Assembly: GCF_000719555.1 (NCBI RefSeq)
Contig: NZ_JOGX01000011.1
Span: 95,969-159,968 of the forward strand
Direction: 5' to 3'
Source of the DNA: Streptomyces sp. NRRL F-5727
Lineage (GTDB): Bacteria; Actinomycetota; Actinomycetes; Streptomycetales; Streptomycetaceae
DNA length: 64,000 nt
In this document: positions 61,615-64,000 of the stretch, in pieces
Layout: the number at the start of each line of letters is the position of its first letter
Numbering within the stretch: position 1 is the stretch's first letter
Translations under genes and position numbers: made by a program
Notes under the pieces: model-generated
Told to the model about the DNA's origin: nothing
Seen by the model: only the letters and a program-made list of their open reading frames with translations
The model's database searches: none

Positions 61615-62345
61615 ATGGAGCAGACACACACCACTCACCACGGTGCGGCGACTCCGGGGGCCCAGCGGCGCGTCCTGGTCGTCGAGGACGACGCGACGAT
61701 CGTGGAGGCGGTCTCCGCCCGGCTGCGCGCCGAGGGCTTCCTGGTCCAGACGGCCACCGACGGCCCGGCGGCCGTCGAGGCGGCCGAGGCGTGGCAGCCG
61801 GACCTGATGGTGCTCGACGTGATGCTGCCCGGCTTCGACGGCCTGGAGGTCTGCCGCCGGGTCCAGGCGCAGCGCCCGGTGCCGGTGCTGATGCTCACGG
61901 CGCGGGACGACGAGACCGACATGCTGGTCGGGCTGGGCGTCGGCGCCGACGACTACATGACAAAGCCTTTCTCCATGCGTGAGCTGGCCGCCCGGGTGCA
62001 CGTGCTGCTGCGCCGGGTGGAGCGGGCCGCGCTCGCCGCCGTGACCCCGCGCAGCGGGATACTGCGGCTGGGCGAGCTGGAGATCGACCACGCGCAGCGC
62101 CGGGTCCGGGTGCGGGCGGAGGACGTCCACCTGACGCCGACCGAGTTCGACCTGCTGGTCTGCCTGGCCAACACCCCGCGCGCGGTGCTCTCCCGGGAGC
62201 AGCTGCTGGCCGAGGTGTGGGACTGGGCGGACGCCTCCGGCACCCGGACCGTGGACAGCCACATCAAGGCGCTGCGCCGGAAGATCGGCGCCGAGCGGAT
62301 CCGTACGGTGCACGGCGTCGGGTACGCGCTGGAGACCCCGGCGTC

Positions 62346-62349
<4 letters not shown>
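61615..62349 (+). CDS. OmpR-family response regulator
   Basis: A 244-aa DNA-binding regulator: receiver with VEDD, phospho-Asp in MVLDVMLPG and KPFSMREL lysine, then a winged helix (LTPTEFDLLVCL, TVDSHIKALRRKIG, VHGVGYALE). ATG start at 61615. Overlaps the kinase gene by four bases (GTGA), so the pair is co-translated. It lies upstream of the 2-oxoglutarate dehydrogenase gene but that gene has its own gap and promoter. Confidence 0.95.
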
Positions 62350-63440
<1,091 letters not shown>

Positions 63441-63630
63441 CGTAGGGTTCGAACCGGAAGCGAACGTTCTGCGTGATCAGTGGCAGGACGTGGTCAGGGA
63501 ACGGCCGAAGGGGGCCGTAGCCCGCGCTTTTCCGTACCCTCACAGATGCGGAACCTCGCTTGTTTCCCGCCATTCACGGCGTCGAAACACGTCGTCAAGT
63601 GTGACTTGCACGACGTTGGAGTGCCCGGCC

Positions 63631-63659
63631 TGCACGTCCCGCCCGGACAGGCGTAGCCT
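63631..63659 (+). promoter_or_regulatory. candidate promoter of kgd/sucA
   Basis: TGCACG (63631-63636) and TAGCCT (63654-63659) with a 17-bp spacer, giving a leader of about 45 nt to the GTG at 63710. The -35 is weak. Confidence 0.3.
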
Positions 63660-63709
63660 TTATTTCCGCTGTCCATCACCTTGCGAAGCGGAAGAGGGCG
63701 GTTGCCGCC

Positions 63710-64000
63710 GTGTCGTCTCAGTCCCCCAGTACCCCGAGCTCCCCGGCCGACCAAGACGGGCGTGGCGTGAGCCCCGCAGCCGCCTTCGGTGCCAACGAGT
63801 GGCTCGTCGACGAGATCTACCAGCAGTACCTCCAGGACCCGAATTCGGTCGATCGTGCCTGGTGGGACTTCTTCGCCGACTACAAGCCGGGTGCGGCGGA
63901 GACCCCGTCCGCCCCGGCCGCCACCACGACGGCCGCGCCCTCGGCGCAGCAGGCGGGCCCCGCACAGGCCGCACCTGCCGCTCCGGCCGCCGCCGTGCCC
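63710..64000 (+). CDS. kgd: 2-oxoglutarate dehydrogenase E1 / KGD, 5' part only
   Basis: Start of the large multifunctional 2-oxoglutarate dehydrogenase/decarboxylase of actinobacteria (about 1270 aa when complete). The visible 97 residues have the conserved N-terminal segment FGANEWLVDEIYQQYL...WWDFF, followed by an Ala/Pro/Thr-rich linker that in this family leads to a succinyltransferase domain. GTG start at 63710 with GAAGAGGG about ten bases upstream. The right edge of the window cuts the gene. Central TCA-cycle enzyme. Confidence 0.92.
   Translation, partial: MSSQSPSTPSSPADQDGRGVSPAAAFGANEWLVDEIYQQYLQDPNSVDRAWWDFFADYKPGAAETPSAPAATTTAAPSAQQAGPAQAAPAAPAAAVP

Overview
The window looks like chromosomal DNA of a Streptomyces (high-GC actinobacterium). 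The evidence is very high GC with G/C-biased third codon positions, many GTG and TTG starts, chains of GTGA/ATGA overlapping genes, a conservon (CvnA-B-C-D), split Ku/LigD repair genes, an HspR-type HAIR operator in front of lon, and a gene order (atp - wecA-like - glyA - threonylcarbamoyl synthase - prmC - prfA - rpmE - rho - thrB - thrC - hom - lysA) that is classic for Streptomyces. From memory the order matches the S. coelicolor SCO5371 to SCO5281 core region. I cannot name the species.

Layout. 1-7.3 kb (minus strand): F1Fo ATP synthase operon atpI-B-E-F-H-A, with atpA running off the left edge and a Rex-like operator before atpI, then a WecA-type phosphoglycosyl transferase and a serine hydroxymethyltransferase paralogue. 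7.7-15 kb (minus): LMW-phosphatase-like protein with a substituted nucleophile, threonylcarbamoyl-AMP synthase, prmC, prfA, rpmE, an LCP protein and rho. 15.2-22 kb (minus): thrB, thrC, hom, lysA, a catalytic-core-less ArgS relative (NrtL) and an orphan receiver protein. 22.1-25.7 kb: tRNA-Arg(CCG), a seven-repeat beta-propeller lectin-like gene of lower GC, and an M4 protease. 25.9-29 kb: ku divergent from a split LigD pair (polymerase, ligase). 29.3-37 kb: HEAT-repeat protein, lipoprotein plus orphan histidine kinase, and a FtsW/RodA plus penicillin-binding protein pair. 37-43.3 kb: two divergent di-iron proteins, TetR regulator, small conserved protein, NlpC/P60 hydrolase, StyA-like flavin monooxygenase. 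43.3-48 kb: conservon. 48.4-57 kb: PP2C-like phosphatase, MarR regulator, GH25 muramidase, AA10 LPMO with C-terminal anchor, carboxylate-amine ligase, lon, lipoprotein. 56.9-64 kb: TetR regulator divergent from a GH3 glycosidase, exported SurE, spermidine-synthase-like protein, OmpR-type two-component pair, and the start of the 2-oxoglutarate dehydrogenase/KGD gene.

The left third is housekeeping metabolism in long minus-strand operons. The right part (22-63 kb) is more accessory, with envelope, secretion, redox and signalling genes. A striking trait is short GC-rich tandem repeats in many intergenic gaps (7.4, 21.5, 29.0, 31.5, 33.7, 39.3, 51.1, 59.5 kb) and in the low-complexity tails of several proteins. 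No integrase, transposase or CRISPR array was seen. The best candidates for new biology are the closed seven-blade lectin-like propeller next to tRNA-Arg, the divergent di-iron pair with its TetR and flavoprotein neighbours, the Cys-to-Ser LMW phosphatase with its duplicated 3' end, and the lipoprotein-kinase pair beside a SEDS/PBP pair.
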